Assembly: GCF_003367705.1 (NCBI RefSeq)
Contig: NZ_CP031425.1
Location: 2,790,001-2,854,000, forward strand
Reading direction: 5' to 3'
From: Microbacterium foliorum
Lineage (GTDB): Bacteria; Actinomycetota; Actinomycetes; Actinomycetales; Microbacteriaceae
Length of the DNA: 64,000 nt
Below are positions 34,294 through 43,263 of this stretch, piece by piece. The translations under genes were made by a program, and so were the position numbers. Under the pieces are notes generated by a model. It searched no databases. It saw nothing but the letters and a program-made list of their open reading frames with translations, and was not told the DNA's origin. How positions within the stretch are numbered: position 1 is the stretch's first letter; every line of letters begins with the position of its first letter.

Positions 34294-35970
34294 TCAGCGC
34301 GCGAGCGGCACTTCGATCAGCTGCCGTCCGCCGGCGGGGGTGGTGAGGGCCTGATCGAGAGCCGTGCGCGTGGTGATCCGCTGATACTCCCAGCCGTAGG
34401 CGAGGGCGAGGTTCTCGAGTCGCACCGTGTGGGGCGTGTAGAAGGCCCGGTCGAGATCGGCCCGATCGGCCGTCGCCGCGACCTCCAGCCCGTCGAAGAT
34501 CGTGCCTCCCCCGTCGTTGCCGACGATCACCTGCAGTCGGGGTTCGTCTTCGTCCGGCGGAAGCAGCAGCGCACCGACATCGTGCAGGAAGGCGAGGTCG
34601 CCGAGCAGCACGCGCGTCACCCCGGGTGCACCGCCGGCCTGGCTGGCGAGCGCGATGCCCGTCGCCGTCGCGATGGTGCCGTCGATCCCGGCGAGACCGC
34701 GGTTGGCGTGCACCGGCACCTTCTTGCCGCCCAGCACCGCGTCGGCCACGCGCACGAGCCGCGACGATCCGAACATCAGCCGGTCGTGCGGCCAGGTCGC
34801 GCGCCAGACCGCGTCGACGAGGAGCTCGCGATCGAGCGGACGCCGCACGGCGGCGAGCTCCGCCGCGACCGCCTCACGACGCGCCCCGGGGTCGGCCGAG
34901 GCGAGTCCCTGCTGATCGGGGGCGCGCTCGCTGAGGTCGACGGCGCGCCGTGCGGATGCCGCGAGCCAGGCGCCCAGCCACTCGCGATCCGCCGATCCCG
35001 GGGCCACCGCCACCGAGGCCGTCGCCGTCGTGCGCCCGTTGAGGTCGAGGTCTTCCCCGCCGCGACGCACGGCGATCGCCTCGATATCGTTCCGCGCCAG
35101 CAGCCGCACGACCTCGCGGCTCAGGGTCGGGTGCCCGAAGACCACCGCGCGCTCGATGCGGCCGCCGAGCTCGGCGTCGCTCAGCAGCGCGCGGTACCCG
35201 TGCACGACCTGACGTCCGAAGCGGGTGCCGCTGACGATCTCGGCGATGAGCGGCCAGGATCCGGCGTGCGCCAGCTCCTCGGCATCGGGCCCCGCGTCGG
35301 CACCGGCGATGACGACGGTACGAGGACCCCGCTCGAGGACGAGCGGTTCGGCCCGCGGAGGACGCGGGGCCTCGCCCGGTGTGATCTCGAGTGACGGCTG
35401 CTCTCCCGAGAGGGGCTCGCGCGCGGGCAGGTTCAGGTGCACGGGGCCGGCGACGCCGGGGAGGCCGTGCGCGGCATCCGCTCCCATCGCGACCGCGACG
35501 GCATGCGCCGCGAGTCCCGACCAGTCGCCGTCACCGTCGCCGCGGCCCGGCACCGGGGCATCGATCTGCTCCCGCGCCCAGGCGGCGAACATCCCCGGTT
35601 GGAGAGTCGCCTGATTCGCGCCGACGCCCCGCAGCTCCGGCGGGCGGTCGGCCGTGAGCAGCAGCAGCGGCACGCCCGAGTGGAACGCCTCCATGGTCGC
35701 GGGCAGCAGATTCGCGACGGCCGTGCCCGAGGTGCACAGGACGGCGGCGGGCACCCCCGTCTCGCGGGAGAGCCCGAGGGCGGTGAACCCCGCCACCCGC
35801 TCGTCGATGCGCACGTGCAGACGCAGGTGTCCGTCGTTGGCGGCGCGCACCGCGGCGAGCGCGAGCGCCTGCGATCGGGAGCCTGGCGAGAGCACGAGGT
35901 CGCGCACTCCGTGGCCGATGAGCTCGGCGATGAGGGACGCGGCCGCGTCCATGGCAGGCGACGAGGTCAC
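34294..35970 (-). CDS. menD: 2-succinyl-5-enolpyruvyl-6-hydroxy-3-cyclohexene-1-carboxylate synthase
   Basis: 558 residues, thiamine-diphosphate enzyme. N-terminal LVLSPGSRSQALALA (SPGSRS at 28-33), CTSGTAVANLLPATMEAFHS, LTADRPPELRGVGANQATLQ and the C-terminal GDLAFLHD (Mg/TPP site) and GNDGGGTIFDGLE are MenD hallmarks. It condenses 2-oxoglutarate with isochorismate, the step after MenF. GTG at 35970 overlaps the stop of the PLDc_N gene (GTGA), so the two are coupled. Confidence 0.95.
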   Translation of the reverse strand: MTSSPAMDAAASLIAELIGHGVRDLVLSPGSRSQALALAAVRAANDGHLRLHVRIDERVAGFTALGLSRETGVPAAVLCTSGTAVANLLPATMEAFHSGVPLLLLTADRPPELRGVGANQATLQPGMFAAWAREQIDAPVPGRGDGDGDWSGLAAHAVAVAMGADAAHGLPGVAGPVHLNLPAREPLSGEQPSLEITPGEAPRPPRAEPLVLERGPRTVVIAGADAGPDAEELAHAGSWPLIAEIVSGTRFGRQVVHGYRALLSDAELGGRIERAVVFGHPTLSREVVRLLARNDIEAIAVRRGGEDLDLNGRTTATASVAVAPGSADREWLGAWLAASARRAVDLSERAPDQQGLASADPGARREAVAAELAAVRRPLDRELLVDAVWRATWPHDRLMFGSSRLVRVADAVLGGKKVPVHANRGLAGIDGTIATATGIALASQAGGAPGVTRVLLGDLAFLHDVGALLLPPDEDEPRLQVIVGNDGGGTIFDGLEVAATADRADLDRAFYTPHTVRLENLALAYGWEYQRITTRTALDQALTTPAGGRQLIEVPLAR

Positions 35971-36335
35971 GGACGCGCGTCCGGCGCCGTGCTGTCCGAT
36001 GCGGGGCCGTCGTCGGTCTCGTCGTCGAGCCGCGCGAGCTCCTCCTCGAGACGGCGGATGCGGGCATCCTGCTCGCTCTTGCTGATGCTGCGGAGGAACT
36101 GGGGGTCATCATCCGGAGCGACGATGCGGATGGCGCCGCCGTCGTCGTTCGCGCGGCGTCGGCCGAGCGTGAACCACAGGATGCCGCCGATCACCGGGAC
36201 CAGGGCCACGATCGCGATCCAGATGCCCTTGCTCACGCCACGGTGCCGTGTCTGCGGCTGGACGGCGCAGTCGACGATGCTGTACACCCAGAAGATGGCT
36301 GCCAGGAACCCGCCCACGATCAACAGTCTCGCCAC
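35967..36335 (-). CDS. PLDc_N domain membrane protein
   Basis: 122 residues. Two membrane segments (about 5-25 and 38-58) surround the PLDc_N signature FWVYSIVDCAVQP and IPVIGGILWFTLGR-like VALVPVIGGILWFTLGRRRA. The C-terminal half is charged and helical (EQDARIRRLEEELARLDDET). A small inner-membrane protein often found beside menaquinone genes in actinobacteria; its role is unknown. GTG at 36335, leaderless -10 box, 4-bp overlap with menD. Confidence 0.85.
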   Translation of the reverse strand: MARLLIVGGFLAAIFWVYSIVDCAVQPQTRHRGVSKGIWIAIVALVPVIGGILWFTLGRRRANDDGGAIRIVAPDDDPQFLRSISKSEQDARIRRLEEELARLDDETDDGPASDSTAPDARP

Positions 36336-36341
36336 CCCTTC

Positions 36342-36347
36342 AGTCTA
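36342..36347 (-). promoter_or_regulatory. -10 box of a leaderless promoter (PLDc_N-menD)
   Basis: TAGACT on the minus strand ends exactly 6 nt before the GTG at 36335. Confidence 0.65.
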
Positions 36348-36425
36348 GGCGGGCATACGGGCGGCGGCTCTGCCCTGCCCCGGTCCTCGCCCTCACCGAT
36401 GCCGGATCGTGAGATCGCGCAGTCC

Positions 36426-36480
36426 GGACGACGGCTCGGCGGACGACGGCTCGGCGGACGGCGGCTCGGCGGACGACGCT
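36426..36480. repeat. 15-bp tandem repeat, 3.6 copies
   Basis: GGACGACGGCTCGGC at 36426-36440 and 36441-36455, one variant at 36456-36470, and a partial copy to 36480. It lies 35 bp upstream of the SDR -10 box, in the region between divergent genes. Confidence 0.85.
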
Positions 36481-36514
36481 GAGAGCCGCACAGCCCGCAG
36501 CGAGCACACAGGCG

Positions 36515-36520
36515 TACGGT
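36515..36520 (+). promoter_or_regulatory. -10 box of a leaderless promoter (SDR)
   Basis: TACGGT ends exactly 6 nt before the ATG at 36527. Confidence 0.6.
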
Positions 36521-36526
36521 CGTCTC

Positions 36527-37507
36527 ATGACAGATCCCCTCGACATGATCGCCCGCCAGCAGCCGCTCGACTCGGAGTTCGGCTACCGCTCCACTGCGGC
36601 CGAGGTGATCGCCGGCATCGACCTCTCCGGCCGCACGGCGATCGTCAGCGGCGGGTATTCCGGGCTGGGCCTCGAGACGGTGCGCGCCCTGTCGGACGCC
36701 GGTGTGCACGTGATCGTCCCGGCGCGTCGTCCCGACGCTGCTCGACAGGCCCTCGACGGGGTCGGTGGCACCGAGGTGCGCGCGGCCGACCTGGGCGACC
36801 TCGACTCGGTCGCCGCGTTCACGGAGTCTGTTCGGCGCGACGGCCGGCCCATCGATCTGGTGCTCGACGTGGCCGGGATCATGGCGACGCCCTTCGAGCA
36901 CACCGCTCAGGGCTTCGAGTCGCAGTTCGGCACCAACCACCTGGGTCACTTCGCCCTCGTGGGCGGTGTGGCCGATCTGCTGACGGACCGCGCGCGGGTC
37001 ATCTCGTATTCCTCGGGGGGCCACTACCGCTCGCCGGTGCGCTTCGACGACCTCGACTTCGAGACGACGCCCTATGACCCCTGGATCGCCTACGGGCAGT
37101 CGAAGTCCGCGAACGCGCTGTTCGCGGTCGGGCTGGCGCGTCGGGGCGCCGACCGCGGCATCCTCGCGTTCTCCGTGCACCCGGGCGGCATCATGACCGA
37201 GCTGCAGCGGCACGTACCGCGCGAGGAGCTGCTCTCGCGCGGCTGGATCGACGCCGACGGCACACCCAACCCGCGGTTCAAGACCCCCGCCCAGGGCGCG
37301 TCGACCGGGCTGTGGGCGGCGACCGCGACGGAGCTCGTCTCCCGCAGCGGCGCGTACTGCGAGGACTGCGCGATCAAGGGCATCGTGCCGGCGGATCACA
37401 CCGACATGACCACCGGCGGTGTGAAGGAGTGGGCGATCGACACGGATGCCGCCGAGCGCCTGTGGGCGCTGTCGGTGGCGGCGACCGGCATCGACGCGTT
37501 CGCCTGA
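36527..37507 (+). CDS. Short-chain dehydrogenase/reductase (WW-oxidoreductase-like)
   Basis: 326 residues. The nucleotide-binding motif is SGGYSGLG (41-48), the catalytic Tyr/Lys pair is Y189-x3-K193 (YGQSK), with S162/S163 before it and N137 in TNHLGHF. This matches the retinol-dehydrogenase-like SDR subfamily, probably NADPH-dependent. The substrate is unknown. ATG at 36527 with a leaderless -10 box downstream of a tandem repeat. It converges on the sugar dehydrogenase gene. Confidence 0.88.
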   Translation: MTDPLDMIARQQPLDSEFGYRSTAAEVIAGIDLSGRTAIVSGGYSGLGLETVRALSDAGVHVIVPARRPDAARQALDGVGGTEVRAADLGDLDSVAAFTESVRRDGRPIDLVLDVAGIMATPFEHTAQGFESQFGTNHLGHFALVGGVADLLTDRARVISYSSGGHYRSPVRFDDLDFETTPYDPWIAYGQSKSANALFAVGLARRGADRGILAFSVHPGGIMTELQRHVPREELLSRGWIDADGTPNPRFKTPAQGASTGLWAATATELVSRSGAYCEDCAIKGIVPADHTDMTTGGVKEWAIDTDAAERLWALSVAATGIDAFA

Positions 37508-37529
37508 GAACGACGGTCGGGGTGGCGAC

Positions 37530-38627
37530 TCAATCCCTGCCCAGCCGGAGGATGCGGTCGTCGCCCTGCGCCGGACTCCCGCGGCCGTCGGTGTTGGCGG
37601 TGAGCATCCAGAACGTGCCGCCCTCGCCGACGACGATGTCGCGCAGGCGGCCGAACTCGCCGACGTACTGCTCGGTGCTGCGGCTCAGGTCGTCGAGCGG
37701 CACGAGCCGCAGGCGTTCGCCCCGCAGGTTGGCGATGACGATGTCGGATCCGGTGACCGCGATCCCGCTCGGACTCGCCGAGTCCGGCGCCCACTGCTGC
37801 ACGGGGTCGATGTAGTCGTCGTCTCCGGCGATCCCCTCGGCCTCGGGCCAGCCGTAGTTGCCCCCTGGTTCGATCACGTTGAGTTCGTCCCAGGTGTCCT
37901 GTCCGAATTCGCTCGCGTACATCGCCCCGTCGGCATCCCACGCGATCCCCTGCGGATTGCGGTGCCCGTAGCTGTATACCGGCGACCCGTCGAACGGGTT
38001 GTCGTCCGGCACCTCTCCCTCTGGCGTGAGCCGCAGGATCTTGCCCGCGAGCGCGTCGAGATCCTGGGCCGCATCGCGATCTCCCGCATCCCCGGTCGTG
38101 ATGTACAGCATCCCGTCGGGTCCGAATCCGAGGCGCCCGCCGTTGTGGTTGCCCGCGGCGGGGATGCCGTCGATCACCGTCGTCGGCAGCCCGAGGGACA
38201 GGTCACCCGGCTCACCGCGGATGTCCCGCCGCTCGACACGGTTCTCGTCCGCCGCGGTGATGTAGGTGAAGAGCTGGTCCTCGTGCACGGCCAGCCCCAG
38301 CAGACCTCCCTCGCCCCGCGCCGAGACGCCGTCGATCACGGCCACCTCGCGCGCCGTGCCGTCGTCGGCGATCTCGAGAACCCGCCCGCTGTCGCGCTCG
38401 CTCACCAGCGCGACCTCGCCGTGGAAGGCGATCGACCAGGGTGCCTCGAGCCCCTCGGTGAACGACTCGGGGGCCGGCGCCGAGGCCGGTGCGGTCTCCG
38501 TCGCCGACTCCGACGTGCAGGCCGTCAGCAGCAGGACCGCCGACACGGATGCGGCGGCGAGCGCCGACGCTCGACGGTGTCCGGAGGTCGGCGAGTGCGG
38601 CGAGGTGTCCACAGGATGCAGGGGCAT
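37530..38627 (-). CDS. PQQ-dependent sugar dehydrogenase-like lipoprotein
   Basis: 365 residues. A signal peptide ends in LLLTAC (C37 lipidated). The beta-propeller has the GSDH/soluble aldose dehydrogenase blocks APWSIAFHG, GGLLGLAVHEDQ, NHNGGRLGFGPDGMLYITTG and YSYGHRNPQGIAWD, with the NHNGG and HRNPQ motifs that hold the cofactor and calcium. It would oxidise sugars outside the cell. No PQQ synthesis genes are seen here, so whether it binds PQQ is open. The ATG at 38627 fits the signal peptide best. Confidence 0.85.
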   Translation of the reverse strand: MPLHPVDTSPHSPTSGHRRASALAAASVSAVLLLTACTSESATETAPASAPAPESFTEGLEAPWSIAFHGEVALVSERDSGRVLEIADDGTAREVAVIDGVSARGEGGLLGLAVHEDQLFTYITAADENRVERRDIRGEPGDLSLGLPTTVIDGIPAAGNHNGGRLGFGPDGMLYITTGDAGDRDAAQDLDALAGKILRLTPEGEVPDDNPFDGSPVYSYGHRNPQGIAWDADGAMYASEFGQDTWDELNVIEPGGNYGWPEAEGIAGDDDYIDPVQQWAPDSASPSGIAVTGSDIVIANLRGERLRLVPLDDLSRSTEQYVGEFGRLRDIVVGEGGTFWMLTANTDGRGSPAQGDDRILRLGRD

Positions 38628-38700
38628 GACTCCATTCAACGCGGTGGCGGCGGCCGGCGACAGGTCGGATCGGATGCTGTCACCGCACCGCGGCCGTCGG

Positions 38701-38706
38701 TACGCT
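38701..38706 (+). promoter_or_regulatory. -10 box of a leaderless promoter (DUF2156 gene)
   Basis: TACGCT ends exactly 6 nt before the ATG at 38713. Confidence 0.65.
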
Positions 38707-38712
38707 GAGCGC

Positions 38713-40794
38713 ATGACCGAGACGCGATCCGCCGCGCATCCCGTGCTCGCCGTGGTGAGGCGGATCCCGGCGACCCTGACGATGGTGCTGCTGATCCTCC
38801 TCGTCGGCGTGGCCTGGCAGGGACTGTGGCGCCCCTTCGAGAGCACCCCGTTGTTCGAGAGCGTGGCCTACGGGCTGCCGAACTTCCTCGCCGGCAAGTG
38901 GTGGACGCCGCTGACCGGGACGTTCTTCGTCAACGCCCCCTGGGTCTATCTCTTCACCATCTCGGGCTTCTGGGGCATGGCGTACCTCGAGTTCCGCCGG
39001 GGCAGCCGGGTCGCTCTCGCCTACTACTGGATCGGCCAGCTGTTCGCGATGTTCGGGACCGCCCTCGTGCTGCTGCTCGCCTCGCAGCTGCCCTGGGCGT
39101 GGGCCGCCACCCAGGCGCAGGCGCTCGACGTCGGAGCATCCGGCGGGACGATGGCGTGCATCGCCGCCGCTGTGGGACTCTTCCGCCCGCCGTGGCGGGT
39201 GCGGGGCTGGCTCGTGCTGCTGGGGTTCGTGTTCATCTCGATGCTGTTCTGGGGCAAGGTCGCCGACCTCGAGCACCTGCTCGCAGTGCTGCTGATCCTG
39301 TTCGCCGACCGCACCCTGCGCGTCCAGCGCACGACCGTGCGGGAGCAGCGCCTCGTCGCCGTCGTCTCCCTGCTGATCCTCGGCGCGGTCGAGATCATCA
39401 CCACCCTGGTGGCCACCGACGGTCCGTTCGGTCAGACCGATCCCGCGTCGGGCGGATTCATCGACCTCGCGCTCGACCTCGTCGTGATCATGGTGCTGGT
39501 CACCGGCCTGCGCCGCGGGCGACGCTGGGCGTGGGTGCTCGTGATGCTGCTCGGGCTCTTCAACATCCTGGTCGGAGCCCTCGTGCTCGTGCTCATCACG
39601 GTGTTCTCGCAGGCTGACATCGACCTGCGCTGGGACGGCGACACCGAGCTCGCTCTCGCGAACGCCGTGCTCTGGGTGATCATGCTCGCGTATCTGGTCG
39701 CGGTGCGTCGGGCGTTCCGCGCGAAGCGGAGATCGCTGCTGGGGACGCAGCCCGCTCCGACCGTCGACGAGGTGAAGGCGGCGCTGCGGGAGCACGGCGG
39801 CGGCACCCTGTCGTGGATGTCGACGTGGGAGGGCAACAGCTACGCCCGCGTCCCCGGCGGGCTTGTCGCCTATCAGCGTCGGGCCGGGGTCGCCCTCGCG
39901 CTCGCGGATCCGATCGGCCCGGCGCAGGCGCGCGCCGGGGCCGTCGCCTCCTTCATCCGTGCGGCCGAGAACGCCGGGCTCGTGCCGTGCTTCTTCAGCG
40001 CCGACGACGCCACCCGCAGGGCGGTACCCCCGACCTGGCGCAGCATGGTGGTCGCCGACGACACGATCGTCGATCTGCCCGGCCTGGAGTTCACCGGCAA
40101 GCGCTGGAACTCCGTGCGGACCTCGCTGAACAGGGCGGGCCGCGATGAGATGACGTTCCGGATGACGCACCTCAAGGCCGAGTCGTGGGGCGTGCAGCAG
40201 CAGCTGCGGGCGATCTCCGAGGCCTGGGTCGGCGACAAGGACCTCCCGGAGATGCGGTTCACCCTCGGCACGCTCGATGAGGCGGAGGATCCCGCGGTGC
40301 GCCTCGCACTCGCCCTCGCACCGAACGGCGACGTCGACGGGTTCCTGTCGTGGCTGCCGGTGTACGGCGAGGGCGGTGCCGTGCGCGGATGGACGCTCGA
40401 TCTCATGCGCCGCCGCGAGGGCGGCTTCGGCCCTGTGATGGAGTACCTGATCGGGTCGTCGGCGCGGCAGTTCTCGGAGGAGGGCGCCGAGATCATGTCG
40501 CTCTCGGGTGCCCCGCTCGCCCACGACTATCCGCCGGACGCGGGCATGATCGCGGCTCTCAGCGACCGTCTGGCCGAGGCGCTCGAACCCGTGTACGGCT
40601 TCGGCTCGCTGCACCGCTTCAAGCAGAAGTTCCACCCGCGCTACGAGACCATGTACCTGCTGTATCGCGACGAGGTCGACCTCGCTGCGATCGGCCGCGG
40701 CCTCACCCGAGCATTCCTGCCCGATGCGACTCTGCGCCAGTTCGCCGGCGCAGGGCTCGAGCTGGTGCGCGGCACCGGCGACGACAAGGACTGA
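38713..40794 (+). CDS. Rhomboid-like membrane domain fused to DUF2156 (MprF-like) domain
   Basis: 693 residues. The N-terminal half has about 8-10 membrane segments; the first six resemble a rhomboid, with GASGG (Ser143) and a later EHLL (His188) in the places of the rhomboid Ser-His pair. The C-terminal half (about 350-690) is a DUF2156 domain of the lysyl-phosphatidylglycerol synthase type (GNAT fold), with LADPIGP, GKRWNSVRTSLNRAGRD, SLSGAPLAHD and FGSLHRFKQKFHPRYETMYL. It probably transfers an aminoacyl group from tRNA to a membrane lipid and may flip it. Substrate and rhomboid activity are unproven. ATG at 38713, leaderless. Confidence 0.85.
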   Translation: MTETRSAAHPVLAVVRRIPATLTMVLLILLVGVAWQGLWRPFESTPLFESVAYGLPNFLAGKWWTPLTGTFFVNAPWVYLFTISGFWGMAYLEFRRGSRVALAYYWIGQLFAMFGTALVLLLASQLPWAWAATQAQALDVGASGGTMACIAAAVGLFRPPWRVRGWLVLLGFVFISMLFWGKVADLEHLLAVLLILFADRTLRVQRTTVREQRLVAVVSLLILGAVEIITTLVATDGPFGQTDPASGGFIDLALDLVVIMVLVTGLRRGRRWAWVLVMLLGLFNILVGALVLVLITVFSQADIDLRWDGDTELALANAVLWVIMLAYLVAVRRAFRAKRRSLLGTQPAPTVDEVKAALREHGGGTLSWMSTWEGNSYARVPGGLVAYQRRAGVALALADPIGPAQARAGAVASFIRAAENAGLVPCFFSADDATRRAVPPTWRSMVVADDTIVDLPGLEFTGKRWNSVRTSLNRAGRDEMTFRMTHLKAESWGVQQQLRAISEAWVGDKDLPEMRFTLGTLDEAEDPAVRLALALAPNGDVDGFLSWLPVYGEGGAVRGWTLDLMRRREGGFGPVMEYLIGSSARQFSEEGAEIMSLSGAPLAHDYPPDAGMIAALSDRLAEALEPVYGFGSLHRFKQKFHPRYETMYLLYRDEVDLAAIGRGLTRAFLPDATLRQFAGAGLELVRGTGDDKD

Positions 40795-40803
40795 CCCCCG
40801 CGG

Positions 40804-41244
40804 TCACCCGTCTCGCGGGGGCTTGCGCAGGTTCTTGACGCCGGTGCGCTGCTTCTTCGCGGTCAGGCGCCGCTCCTTGGAGCCCCGGCTCGGCTTCGTC
40901 GCACGGCGCTGCGGGGCGGGCGGGCGCAGCGCATCGGCGACGAGCACCACGAGCCGCTCGCGGGCGGCATCGCGGTTGCGCAGCTGGGCCCGGTGCTCGG
41001 AGGCGGCGATCGTCAGCACCCCGTTCACCAGGCGACCGCTCAGCCGGTCGAGAAGTCGCTCGCGCTGGTAGGGGGTGAGCGATGCGCTCGCCCCCGCATC
41101 CCACACCAGCTCGACGCGGGAGTCCGCGGTGTTCACGCCCTGACCGCCCGGGCCGGACGACCGCGAGAAACGCCACGACAGCTCGGATTCAGGGATCGTC
41201 AGACCTGACGAGACCCGGAGCCCTGGACGGTGGGATGACGGCAT
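40804..41244 (-). CDS. arfB: Peptidyl-tRNA hydrolase ArfB (ribosome rescue)
   Basis: 146 residues. The catalytic GGQ loop reads SSGPGGQGVNTADSRVEL (GGQ at 33-35) and the C-terminal tail is basic (KPSRGSKERRLTAKKQRTGV), which enters the empty mRNA channel, as in ArfB/YaeJ. It frees peptides from ribosomes stalled without a stop codon. ATG at 41244, with a GATGAT hexamer 6 nt upstream. It converges on the DUF2156 gene, 9 bp apart, and lies 24 bp after the MFS gene on the same strand. Confidence 0.93.
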   Translation of the reverse strand: MPSSHRPGLRVSSGLTIPESELSWRFSRSSGPGGQGVNTADSRVELVWDAGASASLTPYQRERLLDRLSGRLVNGVLTIAASEHRAQLRNRDAARERLVVLVADALRPPAPQRRATKPSRGSKERRLTAKKQRTGVKNLRKPPRDG

Positions 41245-41268
41245 GCTTCCATCATCCCTCCCGTCCGG

Positions 41269-42555
41269 TCAGTTGTTCACGCGCGCGAGCTCCGTCGGCA
41301 TGACAGCATCGCCGTCGACAGGCCGGCGCTTCGCGGTGTCCACGATGTGCGCGCGGGCGACCACGACCACGGCGACGACCATGAGCGCGGCTCCGAGCCA
41401 GTACGGCGCGGCATGGCTCACGGTCACGTAGAGGGCGCCCGCGATCAGCGGCGCCACCGTGCCCATCGCCGCGTTCAGCGACTGCGTCGCGCCACCGAGC
41501 CATCCCTGCTCGTCGTCTCCGACCGCATTCGACATCGCGCCGTCCATCGCCGCGGTCGACGCCCCCTGCCCCGCGGCGAGCAGGAGGGCGCCCACGATGA
41601 ACACCCACGGCTGCGCGAAGATCGAGGCGACGATCGCGAGGGCGGTGAGTCCGATCGCCTGCGCGACGATGCCGCTGATGATCACACCGCGCTCGCCGAT
41701 GCGAGGAAGCAGGATGCCGAGCAGCAGGCCCTGGATGAGGATGTCGATGATGCCGACGCCGGCCGTGAGCAGACCGATCTGCGTCGGCCCCCACTGCACC
41801 GCATCCAGCGCCAGCACGCTGAAGTTGTTGACGAAGAAGCCGAACGGCAGCGCCAGCAGGCCGAAGCCGATCATCAGGCCGCGCAGCTCCCTGCGCCCGA
41901 AGGCCTCCTTGAAGACTCCGAACGGCTGGATGTCGCGCACGGCGATCCGAGCGATGCGGTTCTCGGGCGCGAGGCTCTCGGGCAGCAGGAAGATGCTGAG
42001 GATCGCGATGGTGAGGCCGACGGCGGCGGTGAGGAACACCGGCAGCTGCAGACTCACGGTGGCGAGCAGACCGCCGATGGCCGGCCCGATCATCATGCCG
42101 ATGCCCGAGAGGGCGCCGAGCAGACCGAAACGCTGAGCCCGCTTCTCGGGAGGGGTGATGTCGGCGAGATACGCGAACAGCGCGGGCAGGTCGCCGGCGG
42201 TGAGCCCCTGGATGACCCGGGCGAGCACGAGCACCCAGATGGCGCCGCCGATGCCGAACAGGGTCATGGCGAACGCGGCGCCGAATGCGGCGCCGATGAT
42301 CACGGGGCGGCGGCCGAAGCGATCGGACAGCCGGCCGAGGAACGGGGCGACCAGGAACGCGCACAGGCCGTTGATCGCCTCGAGCACGCCGACCCAGATC
42401 GCGAGGTCGCCCTCGTGCGAGACGTACTGCAGGACGACGAAGGGCAGGACGGGGAGCACGACGGTCATACCGACGACGGCCAGCATCGTCAGCACGACGA
42501 GCATGAGCCACGCGCGCTTTTCGCCGCGTGGAGACGAGATTTTAGGTGTAGTCAC
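41269..42555 (-). CDS. MFS efflux transporter (TetA/DHA1-like)
   Basis: 428 residues with 12 membrane segments. Motif A, GRLSDRFGRR, is in the loop between helices 2 and 3, and GLLGALSGIGMMIGPAIGG is the antiporter motif C of DHA1 drug pumps. It probably exports a drug or toxic metabolite with proton exchange. The GTG start at 42555 lies 7 nt from a well-formed promoter, so it is leaderless. The divergent TetR gene at 42626 most likely represses it through the palindrome overlapping the -10 box. Confidence 0.88.
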   Translation of the reverse strand: MTTPKISSPRGEKRAWLMLVVLTMLAVVGMTVVLPVLPFVVLQYVSHEGDLAIWVGVLEAINGLCAFLVAPFLGRLSDRFGRRPVIIGAAFGAAFAMTLFGIGGAIWVLVLARVIQGLTAGDLPALFAYLADITPPEKRAQRFGLLGALSGIGMMIGPAIGGLLATVSLQLPVFLTAAVGLTIAILSIFLLPESLAPENRIARIAVRDIQPFGVFKEAFGRRELRGLMIGFGLLALPFGFFVNNFSVLALDAVQWGPTQIGLLTAGVGIIDILIQGLLLGILLPRIGERGVIISGIVAQAIGLTALAIVASIFAQPWVFIVGALLLAAGQGASTAAMDGAMSNAVGDDEQGWLGGATQSLNAAMGTVAPLIAGALYVTVSHAAPYWLGAALMVVAVVVVARAHIVDTAKRRPVDGDAVMPTELARVNN

Positions 42556-42561
42556 TCCGTA

Positions 42562-42589
42562 ACTGTATCAATACCAGTTTTGGTGTCAA
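42562..42589 (-). promoter_or_regulatory. MFS promoter with overlapping palindromic operator
   Basis: Minus strand: -35 TTGACA (42589-42584), 16-bp spacer, -10 TACAGT (42567-42562), then 6 nt to the GTG at 42555. An imperfect palindrome, AACTGTAT-CA-ATACCAGTT (42561-42579), with one bulged base, covers the -10 region: a natural site for the divergent TetR repressor. Confidence 0.75.
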
Positions 42590-42613
42590 GCCGGTTGTGG
42601 AACGAGTGCGCGA

Positions 42614-42619
42614 TACCCT
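42614..42619 (+). promoter_or_regulatory. -10 box of a leaderless promoter (TetR)
   Basis: TACCCT ends exactly 6 nt before the ATG at 42626. It lies 25 bp from the MFS -35 box, so one operator could control both genes. Confidence 0.6.
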
Positions 42620-42625
42620 GGACGC

Positions 42626-43243
42626 ATGACCGATACCGAGCCGCTCGGACGCCGCGAACGCAAGAAGGCAGCGACCCGCAAGAACATCTCCGACGTCGCC
42701 ACGATGATGTTCCTCGAGCGCGGCTTCGACAACGTCAGCATCCGCGAGGTCGCCGACGCCGCCGACGTCTCCCCCACCACCGTGTTCGCGCACTTCCCGC
42801 AGAAGGAGGCGCTCGTCTTCGACGAGGACGACGAGCAACGCGATCGACTGGTCTCCGCCGTCCGCGAGCGTGCGACCGGCGTGACGATCAATCAGGCGAT
42901 CCGCGACTTCTACACGGCCGAGGTGGGCGCGAACATCGACGAGCACGGCAACGACGTGGCGCGGATCTTCCTCCGCTTCCTCAACGACACTCCGGCGCTG
43001 CGGGACTACGCGGCGCGGATGTGGCTGCGGCACGAGGACGCCCTGGCCGCCGCGATCGCCGATGAGCTCGGACTGACGGCGCCGACCCCGGAGATCCGGG
43101 TGTACTCACGTTTCGTCCTGCAGATGCAGCCGCTCGTCAACGAGAACGACGACCAGCTCGGCATCCTCGATGCGGGGTTCCGCGTGCTCGAGAGCGGATG
43201 GGCCCCGGTCGAGGCGCGGATCGCCGCGAGCGACGCCCGATAG
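42626..43243 (+). CDS. TetR family regulator
   Basis: 205 residues. The N-terminal HTH is typical: MMFLERGFDNVSIREVADAA, DVSPTTVFAHFPQKEALVFD. The C-terminal ligand domain is helical and of the MftR/TetR C-terminal type. It is divergent from the MFS pump with 70 bp between starts, the classic repressor-pump pair; the ligand is presumably a pump substrate. The AraC gene follows 20 bp downstream on the same strand and may be partly co-transcribed. Confidence 0.9.
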   Translation: MTDTEPLGRRERKKAATRKNISDVATMMFLERGFDNVSIREVADAADVSPTTVFAHFPQKEALVFDEDDEQRDRLVSAVRERATGVTINQAIRDFYTAEVGANIDEHGNDVARIFLRFLNDTPALRDYAARMWLRHEDALAAAIADELGLTAPTPEIRVYSRFVLQMQPLVNENDDQLGILDAGFRVLESGWAPVEARIAASDAR

Positions 43244-43263
43244 AGCCCGACGCGGAGCGCAGA

